This document shows, one piece after another, positions 1-10,450 of a stretch of 64,000 bases of DNA (positions within the stretch are counted from its first letter, which is position 1; every line of letters begins with the position of its first letter). The DNA lies in contig BSBM01000809.1 in assembly GCA_027924585.1 (NCBI GenBank), positions 5,144,501 to 5,208,500 on the forward strand, in the 5' to 3' direction. This DNA comes from Larix kaempferi (lineage: Eukaryota; Streptophyta; Pinopsida; Pinales; Pinaceae). The notes below the pieces were generated by a model, which made no database searches, was not told the origin of the DNA, and was given only the letters and a program-made list of their open reading frames with translations. The translations under genes were made by a program, and so were the position numbers.

Positions 1-284
1 GTTATATTTTCAAATTACTTATTAAGTTAGTTTACTATTATTTATTAAGTTAGTTTACCATTATTTATTTGTTTTTTATTTAATTTATAATTTATAATTT
101 AATTATTAATCTAGTTTTTTATTGTGATGGTTAAATTCATTTTGTATTTAGGTTGTTAATACACTTCTTTAATCTTTTTTTGTAAGTTTTAAATAATAGT
201 TATTATGAATTAAATTTTTTATTAAATATTAAAGTTTTTTATTAGTTATTAATTTTTAGGTTTTAAATGCTTATTAATTAACAA
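1..284. other. AT-rich spacer, no gene seen
   Basis: This stretch is strongly AT-rich and holds a short imperfect repetition of a TTATTAAGTTAGTTTAC-like phrase near its start (about 20-65). No open frame of interest and no RNA gene was seen. It probably includes the 3' flank, and perhaps the 3' UTR, of the Penelope-like element that follows on the minus strand. Confidence 0.6.
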
Positions 285-1160
285 TTAATTATTTGTTTTA
301 AGTTTGTGAATGATAGGTTTCCAGGTTTCATTTAGTTTGAAACCATCGTCGCGGTTGAAGTTTTTTACACATTTTCCGATTTTTATGGCTTCGCGGGTTT
401 TCCTTTTGTAATACTGAGGGACAATGGCTAAAACTTTTGAGTCTTCAAGGCAAATATGATGTTTAGTGGTGTGAGCATGTTCGGCTATGGCTGAATTTTT
501 TATTCTATCATGTCGCAAATCAGCACTATGCTCTTTTAGCCTAATTGCGATTGATCTTCCACTTTCCCCTATGTAGGCATCACCACATGAGCAAGGTGTT
601 TTGTATACACCTTTTTGGTTCTTGGGATCAATGGGGTCCTTTGCTTTGTCAAGCATGGTTCTTAAGGAATTAGGAGGGGAGAACGACACCTGTATGTTTT
701 TCTTCCTTAGAACATTGGCAATCTTGTTAGTAGTGCCATGTATGTATGGAAGAGTGACCTTAGGGAGAGTAATATCATTTTCTCTTTTCTTGGTTTTATT
801 TTTGTTCTTCTTTATGTTGCGAGAAACTTTGTCAATATCTCTTCCACTATATCCATTGTTTTTTAAGGATGTCTTAAGGTGTTTTAGCTCATCTTCCAAG
901 TGATCAGTGTCTGAGACTCTCCATGCACGGGTAGCTAGGGTGTTTATAATTCCCGTTTTTTGGGCTGGATGATGGTGTGAGTCAGAATGAAGGTATCTGT
1001 CCGTATGGGTTTTCTTCCTGTATACTTGGTGAGCAAGAGAACCGTCGGGATTCTTTGTGATAAGAACATCCAAGAACGGAAGGGAGTTTTTTTCTTCTTT
1101 CTCCACGGTAAATTTTATGCTGTCACATTGGCTGTTTAGGTGGTTTAAGAATTCTGCCAA
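285..1160 (-). pseudogene. Penelope linker and GIY-YIG endonuclease
   Basis: This 291-codon open block continues the RT frame after one stop. Residues 1-110 hold the RT thumb/linker. Residues about 110-130 are Lys-rich, suggesting nucleic-acid binding. Residues about 183-263 form the GIY-YIG domain: GVY (184-186), the TPCSCGDAYIGESGR stretch containing YIG (196-198), Arg207 and the KEH motif (209-211), Asn222 and the candidate catalytic Glu in TREAIKIGK (about 257). The Cys pair next to YIG matches the Penelope subtype. All key residues appear present, so this half looks intact although the element is truncated. It would nick target DNA for integration. Confidence 0.87.
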
Positions 1161-1176
1161 TTTATTTTCACCATGT

Positions 1177-1575
1177 GGCTAGTTACTAAATACATCATCA
1201 ACAAATCTAAGCCACCACCTTGGTTTTTGAGGAAATGAATTGATTGCCTTTTCCTCAAAATCTTCCATGAACAGATTTGCGACGATTGGTGATAGTGGTG
1301 ATCCCATAGCCACCCCTTCTGTTTGCTCATATATTTCACCTTGAAAGCAGAAGTAGGTTGACCTAAGGCGGATCTCAACTAGTTTAGCGATTTCAGGGTT
1401 AGATACCTTCTTTATGACTTCAATGGCACCATCAATGGGAATTTTTGTGTATAGAGAGACGACATCATAGCTGATTAATAAATCATCATCCTCCACTTTC
1501 CACTCCTTCATTCTACTTACTAGTTGTGAGGAATCTTTAACGAATGAGAAGGACTTTCCGACCAAGGGTTTAAAT
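1177..1575 (-). pseudogene. Penelope RT domain, C-terminal fragment
   Basis: About 130 codons are open. Visible motifs in order are DLLISYDVVSLYTKIP (motif A with its catalytic Asp), GVAMGSPLSPIVANLFM (motif B) and RFVDDVF (motif C with the catalytic Asp pair). The MGSPLSP and FVDD forms are typical of Penelope/telomerase-like RTs and differ from those of the LTR elements elsewhere in the window. A TAG follows shortly after FVDD, just before PHGEN, where Penelope RTs usually have a Trp. A TGG-to-TAG change explains this stop. The fragment cannot give a working RT because its N-terminal half is absent. Confidence 0.85.
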
Positions 1576-1600
1576 GTTACATGTTACATGTTACATGTGA

Positions 1601-1982
1601 GGAATCTTATTAAATGTTACATTATAATAGACAATATAATATTAAGTTCATTTTAACATTCTAAACTACATTTAAATAAGATAATATTAAAATTATTCTT
1701 TAGATCAAAGCATTAAATTAAAGCCTTAAAATACCAAACCCTAATTTTAAAGAAAATAAATAATAAAAAATAAAAAAACCGACCTTACACTTTAACTCGA
1801 AATATGAAAAACACATTCATATTTATACTTCACAATCCAAGTGCAAAAAAAGAGCGAGATTTGCTTTCTCCTGAAGATGAACCTGCTTAAAAGGTTCGAA
1901 ACTGTCGAATTGAAAAATTCTACCACAGATCTCCTCTCATTCTAAATTGTTGAACTGTGGATTAATGATGAACAACCAATAT
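1601..1982. other. AT-rich spacer between Penelope copy and split gene
   Basis: No coding signal was recognised. The sequence is AT-rich with several A runs. It may be the 3' part (intron or UTR) of the split minus-strand gene to its right, but no splice site or poly(A) signal decides this. Confidence 0.4.
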
Positions 1983-2530
1983 TCAAGTAATAAGACCAAC
2001 AATAGATAGGACCGCAAAATGGCATAAGTGCCAATGACTATTTGGGAGGAACGAATACATGTGAAAGGATAAAAACCCAAGATTTGTAGCATCTATATTA
2101 GACTTGGAAATCATAAAATGTTTCCCACAAAAGCAGAATTTGGTTCCAACATCATGAACAAGTAGAGAAGACAAACAAGTGCCATACAAAGCGCGATGGT
2201 AATAAGTTTGATATTTACTTTGCAAATTCATAGGAAGGGAGAAATTATCGCTACCCTCCAACAATTGGATGGACCTCGGTGTGTACTTGGACAATTTTTC
2301 TCTCAACTCATGCAACTTTTTGGATCTTCTAGTGGAGATGGGTTGGGAGGTATTCATATCATACTTTGTATCGCTAGAAATTTCAATTCACAGAACATAA
2401 GAAGAGGGGTTTGTCAATTTAGGATGGGAGATAGTTTTTTTAGCTTCCAAGTTTGTCAAAAATGAGCATAGGGAAGTGTTCCTATGTGTCTTTTCTATTT
2501 CATCTATTGGATTTTTTACTGCAGTAGGGG
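1983..2530 (-). pseudogene. Split host-type gene, downstream half
   Basis: The minus strand here continues the reading frame that stops abruptly at 15689 on the other side of element A. If the retrotransposon and one copy of the 5-bp target site are removed, exon 2 reads across the junction without a frame change. One TGA lies at about 2388-2390, then the frame stays open to 1983. Visible features are a basic segment (RRSKKLHELREKL) and a small Cys cluster (FCFCGKHF). The product is not recognised. Coding may end at an unseen splice donor before 1983. Confidence 0.5.
2526..2530. repeat. Target-site duplication of element A, left copy
   Basis: AGGGG directly precedes the LTR at 2531 and AGGGT directly follows the LTR at 15688. 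Four of five bases match, as expected for an aged 5-bp Ty3/Gypsy duplication. Confidence 0.65.
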
Positions 2531-4021
2531 TGTTGGCTGCTTTTTGGACAGACCCGGGTTTTAGTGAAGCGCAGCAACAAATCCCTTGGCGCACTGGCCC
2601 TCTCGGCAACGAGCTGCGCAGCAGCTCGAGGTCTCACCCGAAGTGGCTATGGGGGGGCTAAGGAATCAAGTTTCCCTAACCGAGGTGACGCGGAGACTAC
2701 AATCTTCTCCCCTTCTTCCCTGATGATTCCTCCTAGCGGAACGTCTTACTCTTCCACAGACTTCTCAGTGCAACAGCGCTGAAGTCCACACTTGCCAGCC
2801 TATCTGGGCGGTGTCTCCGCTTCTGCGCATGAGGCAATTAGCCTCTACGTCGATACTCTATGTATCATTTCTGCTAGCGCACCCAGCGCAGTAACGCATG
2901 CCTCAGTCACCGCAGTGACAGCGTTTTACAGATTCCTTCGAGACTTGACGATTATAAGTATCAAGGAGGCTATGAGATCTTACTTAACATATTCATAAAG
3001 GTAACGCAATGTTCATGTTCATGCATACACAGATAGTTAACTAAAACATTCAACCTCACAACACAGCATCATAACAAGAAGAATTATGAAGTTCACCTCC
3101 ACGGGGAAACCACATCCACGGGAGTGTATCTTATATTAATCTCCAGGATAGAATTACACAATATGCTGCGCACACAGCTGCATCCTTAGATATTTCCAGG
3201 AAACTCCACGCACACAGCTGGGAGCCCTTCTCTCGATCTAGTCTCTTCTCTATAGAGATTACAATAGTTCAGACGTCGACTCAGACAGCCTGCAACTCAA
3301 GGATTAGCTTCACAGCTATCCAGTTCTACTCTTGTCTTCTAACATCACCATAGAAGACCAACTAGCTTAGCTTACCTCAAATAGCTAGCTCATGTCTCAA
3401 CCTCTAATGGCTAGCTATCTAACTTAAGTCTAACTTAAGTCTGTCTAACCTTCTTCCCTTACAATTACACATATATATAGGTGGCCATGACGGTTGCACC
3501 TTTACAAAACTGTGGGCCTTTCCCAGCAGTATTCCCCAAAAACCCTAACCACGGACATGGCTAGGTGTACTGTAGGTGCCGCTTGCAGTCACGTCATCGT
3601 TTCTGTAGGTTCCGTGACCTCCGGCGCAGATTGCGGGTATGGGCGCCGCTTCTTCATTCATTGCTCTTTGTCCTTCATCTTTAATGCTTTGGTCCGTTGC
3701 TCTTCCTTGATCAGAGCAACCATAACTTCTGTACTTAGCCTTAATGAGGGTAGCTGAACCCTCTACTCCATCGCTTCATTTATTGTGGTAGCTGAGCTCT
3801 CTACTCGGCCACATTCATTCTCCTTTGACGTGTGCGCGCGAGCTCCACGATTTCCGGTCCGTAATCTGCGCTAAGCTCATCCATCTGGCACCGTACTGCG
3901 CACCGTTTACTTCTGCACAAAATTTGGTACTTACTCAAAATTAGCACTTCTTCCCTTCGATACTTAGTGCTTTTTCCTCAAAATTCGCATCTTTACCGTG
4001 GCTGCGGCCTAGGCTCCAACA
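2531..4021 (-). repeat. 3' LTR of element A
   Basis: 1,491 bp, nearly identical to 14197-15688, with TGTTGG...CCAACA termini. In element orientation it is the downstream LTR, next to the polypurine tract. The TATA-like sequence at about 3468-3480 is the copy of the promoter that works in the 5' LTR. Confidence 0.93.
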
Positions 4022-4032
4022 GGCCCCTAACA
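4022..4032 (-). promoter_or_regulatory. Polypurine tract of element A
   Basis: Directly before the 3' LTR the minus strand reads GTTAGGGGCC. Element B has GTTAGGGGCT in the same place. A conserved purine-rich run abutting the LTR is the expected plus-strand primer site. Confidence 0.65.
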
Positions 4033-4033
4033 C

Positions 4034-5601
4034 TTACTTGTGGCTTGCCCTCGAGCCACTCGCACTAGCGTGTGATCTCTTTATTTGCGCATCTGCTTTT
4101 GCTTGGGTCTCAGCAAATGTTTTCTTCCACTGCGCAATAGCGGAGTCCATTTCATCGACGCATTCCACAGCTGTCTGCACCATTTCTGCAGTGGCTTCTT
4201 CTTTAGTGATGCCATCAACCGTCTGTTGAGATTCTGCAATTTCTTTGATCTTTGCCTCGACTTGAGCAGCGAGGTCATCATACTCATCCATAAATGGCTG
4301 AATGCTGTTGGTGAGTTTCGCATATTCATTCCTGAGCTTGTGCAGTTGCTGTTGGATTCTGCGCACTTCACTCATTTTCCTCATTTTTGCTAAGCCTTCT
4401 AAGGCCTTAGCTTCTTCAGTCATAACAGTTAGGGACTTTTCTGCGGCTTGTACCTGTTCTGAAAGACCGACTTTGAAAGGGATCTTCTCAAGATCCGTCC
4501 AAGCGTCCATAGCTTGGGTCATCAGGTTCTCTGCTTCTTCTGATTTGGTCTTCATTTGTGCGGAAATTCTGCGCAGCGCTTCAAATGTTCCTGCGTATCA
4601 TCTGTAGAATGCGCTGCAACACGGGCTTCCAACTCGGCGATCTGCATTCTATGGTCTTCAGCCATAGCAATTATTTCATGCTCCAAGGTTTTCACCCTTC
4701 CTCCAATAATTTGAACTTTCTCAACCAGAGGAAGGTCTGGTTGAATCTCGCAAGTCAGAAACTCCTGGGCAATTTCATCAACTGCGTTCCTTATCCCAGT
4801 GTCTTGTGCCTCATAAAGTGCGAGCTTCTCGGAGATATTCTTATGGCTTGCCTTCATCTCTATCTCCTACGATTGCAGTCTTTGGTTTGCATGGAATGTA
4901 GAGAGTTCTCTAGCTCTCAACTCAACAGAAACTTTCTCATGCACTAGCTGCAGAGTTTCTATGGGAATCAAAGACAAATTTATTTCAACGGGCCCAACTG
5001 TACTTACCTGCAGTGCGGCCAAAGGATCCGAGAGTGTCATGCTTGTAGGCGGAATGTGCACGAGAGTATGCCTTTCTGCAAGTACTTCAACTCGCTCGGT
5101 ACTCGTGGTTGCTTGTGGCGCCTGCGAAGTAGATGCTGGCGCATGGGTCTGCGCAACTCTTCCTGCGAGACCTTTTAATTCTACGAACTGCAGGTCCATA
5201 GCACTTCTGATGTGAGCGTGCGCGGTCTGCAGCTCACGAAATTGCTCTTTTAAATATTGGTCGATCCCCGAGGGAATGGTATCATGGGGGTGCGACACCT
5301 TTTGCTTCTTGGTCATTGGTTCTGTCGAACCTTCATCACTTCTTTGCTCAGGGGCTTCCTTGCCCTTATCCTTCTCTTGCGCAGCAGGGGGTCGCATCGC
5401 GGGTGCGATTTCAGCGGCCTCCCTCCATTCATCCGACCAAGACTTGATAGTTTCTTCAAAATCTTCAGTGGTCATTCTGTAGAGGCCTACGGCCCATTCC
5501 TCTTGAATGCCGCAAGGGCGGAGGTAGATTTCATGCAAGTTGGCAGAAAAGACCAACTTCCCTTCATATATTTTTGTTGTCTCCTCACTCAGCCTCGGCA
5601 T
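4034..5601 (-). pseudogene. Element A 3' ORF, C-terminal coiled-coil half
   Basis: Three open blocks (5601-4867, 4857-4552, 4555-4034) form one product broken by a stop near 4866 and a frame change near 4555. The first block has an acidic/Lys-rich linker with a nuclear-localisation-like TKKQK and an Ala/Thr/Pro-rich segment. The other two are rich in Glu, Lys, Leu and Ala with heptad-like spacing over about 250 residues, indicating a long coiled coil. The tail is Ser-rich (ASASGSRASHK) and ends only 12 bp before the LTR. Element B ends the same way (GSGSGTSHM). No transmembrane segment was noticed. Function is unknown; oligomerisation is an inference from the coiled coil. Confidence 0.6.
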
Positions 5602-6740
5602 TTCCTGTATGGTATCTTTGAGGAGGTGATATTATTCACAAAATACAGCGCAGTTCATCTTGCGCTTCACGGGATTATTAGAATCCCAGAGGTTGACATA
5701 TCTCATTCCTGCAACCTCTCCTGCGCGGCGCAGAAGGAACTGAGTGTTCGGGGGCTCCTTCCACCCGATGAGAGCACATAAAATTAAAAGCCAAGAAAAA
5801 TGGAACAACTGACCGGGGGTGTCTTGGACGTTCCGGCAGTCTTCCAAGAAAGAATTGAGGAGGAAGAGAGACCAATTGTACTATTCTCCCTTCGCAGCTG
5901 CGATAGCGAGCTCCATGACAGCTCCAGTGACTTCTTTCGGTCTGCACTTTGTGAGAAGTCTGCCTGTAAATCTAAGTGCCTCATCCTCCACGATCATGAG
6001 GTCATAAGCCCGACCTCCTCTTGTCAATTTGTACTTCTGCACCAAAGGTGCAGCTAACTTTCTATCTTTGTCCTTTCCAACAAGATGAATATTTGGGTCC
6101 TTACCAACCTTAGATAGGCCGGTAATACGATGGATTAAGTCGACATTCAAGTCGATTGGCCTCCCCATCCAAAGGTAACCACCATGAACGCAGGATAGCA
6201 GTGTCTTAACAACTGCATTGACTTCGTTGCTACGCCCAAAGTGTGGTAGCTTCAACAAGTTCAATAGTCCAGACTTCTCTAAATTCGCTGCGAATTCCTT
6301 TGGGCGAATTCGTCAACCTTTCTGGTGGGATTGTGGACTACCGTCAGATAGCGATCTGGCGCAAACTGAGGATATGTTCTGTAGTCGCCCAAGTTGAAAT
6401 CGGAAAACTTAACCAGTGGAAGGTGTCCAAGCAGGAACCCTTCTTGTTGTACGCCAGCCGGCAGTGGTGGTAGCGGAATCGGATACTTTGCATTCTTCGG
6501 AATATACACCTCTGGTGCATCATCTGGACGCGGCGGAATGTAATTCACCATAGTGGCCAATGGCTCTGGAACAGGCTCGTCCGGCTGCTACTAAGATGCT
6601 CTCGTGCCCCGAGATTGTCTGGGATCATTCCAACCAGGGTGCGTGTAAGCCGAGGTTTTCACCGGGGTAGTCATGCCGAAATCTAAGCCTTGGCGCAGGA
6701 ATTGACGAACAACTTCTTCAGTTGACAGGTTCTCCGTCAT
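5602..6740 (-). pseudogene. Element A 3' ORF, conserved N-terminal domain
   Basis: The likely start is the ATG at 6740 (MTENLSTEEVV), since an alignable counterpart begins at a similar point in element B. Conserved blocks shared with B are YPIPLPP, YPQFAPDRY (B: YPQFQPDKY), LPHFGRS (B: IPHFDRS), LLSCVHGGYLW, IDLNVDLIHRITGLSK, CRPKEV (B: CRLTEV), YNWSLFLLNSFLED and FHFSWLLILCALIGWKE. The domain spans about 330 codons and is broken by several stops. It recalls the plant transposon/plant mobile-type domains found beside Gypsy elements, but I cannot assign a family with certainty. Its place downstream of integrase is that of the env-like ORF of Athila elements; it shows no signal peptide. Confidence 0.6.
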
Positions 6741-7495
6741 GAACTGGTATAGGCAACAAGGACTTGAATATACAAATGGCGGAACAGCGTAGGATACGAA
6801 CGCTGAAAACAAAGGAAACAGTTTGCACAACTCGGCTCTGAAAACAATAACTTAGATTCTTAAACAAGACTATGCAACTCGAGAAAAGTAACCCAAAAAT
6901 ATACAAGTGCGGGGTATTTATAGCAAAAGGCGATAGTAAATGCGGGCAAGTGGGGTTACTCGCTGTAGATGCCTATGCGTGAGTTGACAAGCCTCCTATC
7001 CACGCGCTTTCGCGGTGCATTAATTGTGATGGACGGGCTCTGACAGCCTTCCGGGAGAAGCTAAAACTTTCGACGCATGACATAAATGCAAATCTTAGGG
7101 ACATCAAGCCGACTCTGTCAGAGCGGATACAATTAAATGGTGGACTTATCCTTCATTAATATTCAAAGCGGCTATAGGACGACTATAATTCAAATTTTTC
7201 GGCGGGCCATTTCAGCATAGGTAACTGTGCATAGAGGGGTCCACAAGGAGAACTCCTCAAGCAGCAACTTGACACAGGGAACGCCGCAAGAGCGACGATT
7301 CGACAATCTGGAAAAACTTCGCAAGAGCGCAAAATAGGGTCACTCCAGCCAAACTTTACTGACATGCACGGATGGTTCAAGGAACTGCGCGGGAAGTCAG
7401 AGACTGAAAGTGTCTCGCAACTTCCGTGTAGACTGTGATAATGCGATGTCTCTTTCAACTACACTGGACATCTGCACTACCTCTTGAGCAATGTA
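6741..7495 (-). other. Element A spacer between integrase and 3' ORF
   Basis: About 750 bp without conserved coding. A minus-strand open stretch reaches upstream to 6830 in frame with the 3' ORF, but it is hydrophobic and has no counterpart in B, so it is probably leader. B has a spacer of similar length (about 43512-44099). The region may carry a splice acceptor or internal promoter for the 3' ORF; none could be pinned down. Confidence 0.45.
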
Positions 7496-8701
7496 TTAAG
7501 TCGACAGGGCGGAGTGGCCGTCGCGATAAAGCTTGAGCCGACTCCCGTTGATCATTGTAGGTAGCAATTCTCCATTAAGCTTCGCAAGTTGAACTGCTCC
7601 TCCGTCTGTTATCTTTGTCACCCGAAAAGGGCCTAACCAATGTACACGAAACTTGCCTGGAAACTTGATGAATTTACTATCATAGAGGAGTACCAAGTCT
7701 CCTTCTTCAAAGTGTTTATTCTTAATATGCTTGTCATGCCAAGCTTTCTGTCTTGCCTTCTGTACCTGTTGATGGAATCCGGCTAAAAGTCTGTGTTCTT
7801 CTAAGGCAAGCAATTGTGAGAGTATTTCACTCATAGTATCAGTATCTGACATTTCTGTTATTTGCGCAATTCTGAGACTGGGAACAATGTATTCCACGGG
7901 CATAACTGCTTCTTGTCCATACACCAAACTGAAAGGTGTGTGACCTGTTAGTTTCTTGCATGTGGTTCTGTAAGCCCATAGTACAGCTGTGACTCTAAGG
8001 TCCCAATCATCTCTTTGTTGATTACAGATCTTCGTCAGGGCATTCTCGAGAATCTTATTGAATGCCTCCACCGTACCATTATCTTGTGGGTGGTAGGGTG
8101 TACTCTTATGGTGACTAATGTGGAATTCTTCAGTAAGGGCCTCTATAGTCTCATTGAGGAAATGTGTACCCTGATCACTCATTAGAATTAGTGGACATCC
8201 AAATCTAGTGATAATGTTCTCAAAAATGAACTGCGCAGCAGTGGCAGCGTCGCAGTTCTTAACTGGCTTAGCCTCAGCCCATCTGGTGAGGTATTCAGTA
8301 GCTGTAATGATGTATCTTGCGCCGGTTCTCTTTCCTGGTGGGTTGATAGGTCCTACAAAATCAATGGCCCATTTATCAAAAGAACGCAGTGTTATCTGGG
8401 GTCTTAGCGGCATTTCTTCTCTTCTGGAAGGTTTTCCTGCTCACTGGCACACATCGCAACATTTACAGAATTCCTTAGTATCCTTGTGCAATGTCGGCCA
8501 CCAAAGACCTGCGGCTAAGATCTTCTGCGCAGTCGGCTTTCCTGCGAAATGGCCTCCTGCGGTTCCTGAGTGCGCTTCTGCGATGATGGAGTTCTTCTCA
8601 TGCGGTAGGATACATCTGCGCAAGACTTCGTCGGGGCCCAACTTGTAGAGCTGGCCTGCTATCAAAGTGAAGTCTGGGGCTTTGACAACAAGTTGCTTCT
8701 T
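7496..8701 (-). pseudogene. Element A integrase
   Basis: The integrase follows RNase H in the same frame. The N-terminal zinc-binding region has HSGTAGGHFAG and CKCCDVC (8665-8444). The catalytic core shows the D-D-E residues in [17 protein letters not shown] and GTVEAFN. The GPY-like C-terminal module is recognisable in [21 protein letters not shown] and [11 protein letters not shown]. No chromodomain follows. Two stops break the frame: TAG at about 8704-8702, at the RH/INT junction where B has Gln, and TGA at 8443-8441 right after the zinc finger. The catalytic triad itself is intact. It would insert the cDNA with a 5-bp duplication. Confidence 0.9.
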
Positions 8702-10450
8702 CTACTGAATTGTAAACTCAACTGGTGTTTGCCTGGTAGTGAGAAACTCAAGAATATCGGAATAATATTCATCTGCTGCTTGAACATTAAACAGCTGCGC
8801 ATCAGGCAGATTGTCCTCCAGATTTGTAGGTTCCTCCCCTGAATCTAACCTAGATAAGTGGTCAGGTCCTGCATTCAATCTACCTGGCTTTACAATAACC
8901 TCAAAATCATACTCTTGGAAGAGCAGTAGCCATCTACAAATTCTTCCCCCTAACACTGGCTTATTGACCAAGTATTTCAAAGCAGAATGGTCAGTATACA
9001 TTTTAAAATGTGCACCCAATAGGTAGTGTCTGAACTTCTGTAGCGCATACACCATAGCTAGTCCTTCTCTTTCTGTAGTGGTGTAGTTCTTCTCGGCTGT
9101 GGACAGCTTTCTGCTGGAGTAAGCAATCGGGTGATCAATACCTCCTTCTCCCGGTTGTGTAAGCACAACCCCCAATGCTATGGAAGAAGCATCTACATGA
9201 ACATGAAAGGGCTTTCTCCAGTCTGGAAAAACTAGAATAGGCGCAGTGATCATCTTTTCTTTGAGTGTATCCAAGCTCTGTTGGCATTCGTCTGTCCATT
9301 GGAACTTCGAATCCTTTTTCAGCAATCTTTCCATAGGTGCAGTGATCTTTGCATATCCTTTGATAAATTTTCTGTAGTACCCTGTATGTCCCAATGTAGT
9401 GCGCAATTGTTTGACTGAGTTGGGCGCAAGTAAATTAGCAATGATGGCAACCTTCGCAGGATCCATCAGGAGTCCTTGTCTGCATACAATATGACCCAAC
9501 AAATTACCAAAAGGAGCACAGAAGATACATTTTTTCAAGTTAAGGGAAATCTGATACTGTCTACATTTTTCTAACATCATGCACAGGTTCCCTATATGGT
9601 TTTTTAGTAAACCAAACACAGTCCAGTCATCAAAGTAGACTTCTAGAAACTTGTGAATGAATTCTTTAAATACAGCAACAACGACTCGAGAGAATATAGC
9701 AGGAGCGTTTTTAAGACCAAAGGGCATTACCGTATACTGGAATGAGCCCCATTCAGTTGCGAAAGTCGTCTTATGGCGGTCGTCTGGATGGATTCTGATC
9801 TGATGGTATCCCGAAAAGCCATCAGTGAAGGAGTAAGCCTCTTGTCCCCCAACATTATCAATCACTTCGTCTGTAAAGGGAGTAGGAAATGGATCATGCG
9901 CTGATGCGTCATTCAGCTTGCGCAAATCCACACAGATTCTTATTTCACCTTTTGTCTTCTTCTCTTGTACGACCATAGGACTAATCCAATCACTTTCCTC
10001 TACTGGTTCAATGATACCTGCTGCGAGCATCTTATCAATTTCTTCTTTAACCTTTTCTTTATATCGCGGGTTCAATCTGTATGGCCGCTGTTTTACTGGC
10101 TTGGCGTCGGCTTTCAGAGGTATGCGCGTCACTCCTAAGTCTCCTAGGATGCCTTTCATTTCTGTGAACTTAGTAGGAAAGATATCCTGGTAGTCACGTA
10201 ATAAATCTGAAATATGCCCGACAGTTTCATCATCCCAATAATCTCCTATAGAAGCAAACTTGGGTTCGGCTTCTGTACCAATGTTAATCTTTTTGAGCTT
10301 GATGTGTTCTGTAATGGAAGGGATATCAAGCTGAGGACCTTCAACATTGCGCGTCCCTTCTGATTTTGGAATATTGACGTTGCGAGGATCATCTTCCTCT
10401 TCTTCAATAGTGAAATTATAGCATTCCAGGGCATGTTCTATCTGGACAGC
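8702..10450 (-). pseudogene. Element A reverse transcriptase and RNase H
   Basis: An open block of 648 codons (10648-8702) contains the tail of the capsid-like domain, a linker and then RT-RH. RT motifs in order are ISPMVVQEKKTKGEIRICVD, FTDGFSGYHQI with the motif-A Asp, MPFGLKNAPAIFSR, VYFDDW (residues about 338-341) and LGHIV. RNase H shows VHVDASS, EREGLAMV, YTDHSALKYL and GPDHLSRL, so its catalytic acidic residues and His are present. The block has no stop inside, and this is the best-preserved part of the element. YFDDW is a marker shared with element B. Confidence 0.93.

Larger units (their letters stand above)
285..1600 (-). mobile_element. Penelope-like retroelement, 5'-truncated
   Basis: On the minus strand a reverse-transcriptase C-terminal half is followed in the same frame by a GIY-YIG endonuclease, the order that defines endonuclease-bearing Penelope-like elements. 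These elements prime reverse transcription at nicked DNA and have no LTRs of the retroviral kind. The copy begins inside the RT domain, so the N-terminal part and early RT motifs are missing. At the truncation (about 1573-1600) lies a short tandem ATGTTAC repeat. One in-frame TAG at about 1177-1179 separates the RT block from the endonuclease block. In land plants this element type is best known from conifers (the Dryad group), which guides the organism guess. The family call is firm; the organism inference is moderate. Confidence 0.88.

Noticed and set aside
601-903. Plus-strand open frame opposite the Penelope endonuclease
   Set aside because: Hydrophobic antisense shadow of a well-supported minus-strand protein; no motif of its own.
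3494-3757. Plus-strand open frame inside the element A LTR (also at 15179-15541)
   Set aside because: Present only because the LTR is repeated; antisense to the element, no known motif.
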